Shown here in pieces: positions 51,944-52,686 of a DNA stretch of 52,686 nt; the first letter of the stretch is position 1, and each line of letters opens with the position of its first letter. The position numbers were made by a program, and so were the translations under genes. The stretch spans positions 1 through 52,686 of the forward strand of contig CASIAX010000025.1 of NCBI GenBank assembly GCA_949372955.1, in the 5' to 3' direction. The stretch comes from SGZJ01 sp949372955. Its GTDB lineage: Bacteria; Bacteroidota; Bacteroidia; Flavobacteriales; Flavobacteriaceae. The notes below the pieces were generated by a model that saw only the letters and a list, made by a program, of their open reading frames with translations, ran no database searches and was not told the origin of the DNA.

Positions 51944-51985
51944 TGACCTCGGAAGGATTCAAACCTTCAACCTCTTGAGCCGTAA
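51944..51985 (-). other. 3' half of tRNA-Arg(ACG), probable attachment site
   Basis: On the minus strand the sequence runs from the anticodon loop (TTACGGC, anticodon ACG) through the 3' anticodon stem TCAAG, variable loop AGGTT and T arm (GAAGG TTTGAAT CCTTC) to the acceptor strand CGAGGTC and discriminator A. The 5' half (acceptor GACCTCG, D arm) is absent; upstream bases are unrelated A/T-rich DNA. The break at the anticodon loop is where tyrosine recombinases commonly cross over in tRNA genes. It is not a functional tRNA. Confidence 0.85.
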
Positions 51986-52125
51986 TTAGAATATTCGCTT
52001 CTTATTAGTCAATTTTAAACTTCTATAACAGATAACAAATATACATAATTTATTCAATTTAACAGATATAGATAGTTAGAAGGTGTAATACATTAAATTA
52101 TTTATATTAATAATAAAAAATAAAC

Positions 52126-52206
52126 ATGAAAAAAAAAGAAAGGAATATTATGTTCAGAATCAGTGAAGAGGATTACCAAACTCTTACTAAGAAAGCCAAA
52201 GCGGAG
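52126..52206 (+). pseudogene. MobC-like relaxosome protein, 5' stub
   Basis: MKKKERNIMFRISEEDYQTL followed by TKKAKAE matches the N-terminal ribbon-helix-helix of MobC-type plasmid mobilisation proteins (pattern xFRxSEEEYxxLxxKAxxAG). After about codon 27 the frame enters unrelated sequence and stops at 52222-52224. Full MobC proteins are about 110-140 residues. It implies that the element was once mobilisable. Confidence 0.65.
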
Positions 52207-52686
52207 ATGGTATTAATTGTATAGGTATTCTCAGGATCGATGAGTTTGACATTTTTTCCTTTCATTTGATCATATCCCATTTCTTTTAAAAGCGTCATCA
52301 GATCCTCGTTAATAGGGGAGTACTTTTTTGGAGTATTCTTATTCCCTAATCGTTCAACTTTTAGGTTTCTAAATTTAAAAAACAGCACTCCGTTATTGCC
52401 TTGGATAATATCACTCCATTTTAGACTGAGTACTTCCTCTCTACGTCCACCAACAAGTAGAAAGAGTTTAAATGTATTTACCATCCAAGTTTATGAGTTA
52501 CCTTCTTCTTCCATTGGTTCTTGTATGTTGAAATGAAGACTTTGATTCTACCGCTGCTATAATTTTCTCAAACTCATCTTTTGTTAAAAACGAAACTTGT
52601 TACCAAAGCTTCTTCAAAAAAATTTAGCCTAAAAGTTTCTACTACAATGTTAATGGAATACTTTTTATGCGACGACGTAGGGGGAA
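52207..52686 (-). pseudogene. Tyrosine recombinase/integrase, multiply frameshifted and truncated
   Basis: A long minus-strand stretch reads FKLFLLVGGRREEVLSLKWS, the Arg-I box of tyrosine recombinases, then SPINEDLMTLLKEMG. Upstream, in another frame, are FLTKDEFEKIIAAVESKSSF (start of the catalytic domain) and, in a third, NIVVETFRLNFFEEALV. At least three frame changes are therefore present. The second Arg, the HxxR box and the catalytic Tyr are missing because the gene is cut near 52207 against the MobC stub. It continues past the window edge. Confidence 0.8.

Larger units (their letters stand above)
51944..52686. mobile_element. End of a decayed integrated element (att site, mobC stub, integrase remnant)
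   Basis: The tRNA half marks one end. To its right are a truncated MobC-like gene and a broken tyrosine recombinase. The tRNA half keeps its own terminator, so it should be the original chromosomal 3' end. The element then extends to the right, and an intact tRNA-Arg(ACG) would be expected at its far end, outside the window. Confidence 0.7.

Noticed and set aside
51944..51985. A complete, functional tRNA-Arg gene
   Set aside because: The 5' acceptor strand, D arm and 5' anticodon stem are absent from the flanking sequence.
1..52686. CRISPR array, rRNA operon or defence island
   Set aside because: No regularly spaced repeats, no rRNA-like conserved segments and no recognisable defence gene set were seen.

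Overview
The window is AT-rich DNA from a member of the Bacteroidota, almost certainly a marine Flavobacteriaceae. Several features point there. Promoters carry the TAnnTTTG -7 element. Several secreted proteins end in a type IX secretion (T9SS) sorting domain. There is an Oar-like TonB receptor, a DnaJ with only two zinc motifs, a GSII-like glutamine synthetase, and many short lipoproteins. Housekeeping genes are intact: typA, kdsA, dnaJ/grpE, ilvE, pyrF, prfA, purM, glnA and mutS2.

Layout. 1-415 is the 5' part of a YkgJ-type cysteine-cluster gene, broken by a one-base shift. 482-7626 holds ftsE and a surface-polysaccharide locus: two GT2 glycosyltransferases, a GT-B glycosyltransferase, an FdtA-type sugar ketoisomerase, a sulfotransferase, a Wzx-type flippase and a FemAB-like acyltransferase. 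7667-18467 holds typA and kdsA, then a minus-strand run of an ABC exporter, a sigma54-type response regulator without a DNA-binding domain, an M28 peptidase and a DinB-like protein, with grpE-dnaJ behind a probable heat-shock promoter. 18569-28422 holds ilvE and a cluster of exported metalloenzymes (M49, M14, amidohydrolase, PqqB-like MBL lipoprotein), a 33-residue Cys-rich metallothionein-like peptide and small membrane proteins. 28432-32888 is pyrF, prfA, purM and glnA. 33896-40946 carries three T9SS-type secreted enzymes: an endonuclease I, a subtilase with YCF48-like repeats, and a hydrolase of the cutinase/PET-hydrolase type. The hydrolase's T9SS tail has been split off by a frameshift. 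41128-44961 holds a stand-alone Smr protein, a CBS protein, an SDR, a DinB protein and an XRE regulator with two palindromic operators at its own promoter, followed by a saccharopine-dehydrogenase-like oxidoreductase. 45065-51117 is an NTF2-like lipoprotein, an Oar-like TonB receptor and MutS2 without its Smr domain.

The right end (51944-52686) is the scar of an integrated mobile element. It consists of the 3' half of tRNA-Arg(ACG) with its terminator (attachment site), the first 27 codons of a MobC-like gene, and a multiply frameshifted tyrosine recombinase. The last two are truncated against each other at one junction near 52206.

No CRISPR array, rRNA, complete tRNA or recognisable defence island was seen. 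The most notable observations are the PET-hydrolase-like enzyme with its detached sorting domain, the XRE twin-operator locus, the metallothionein-like peptide beside a PqqB-like lipoprotein, and the collapsed mobile element.
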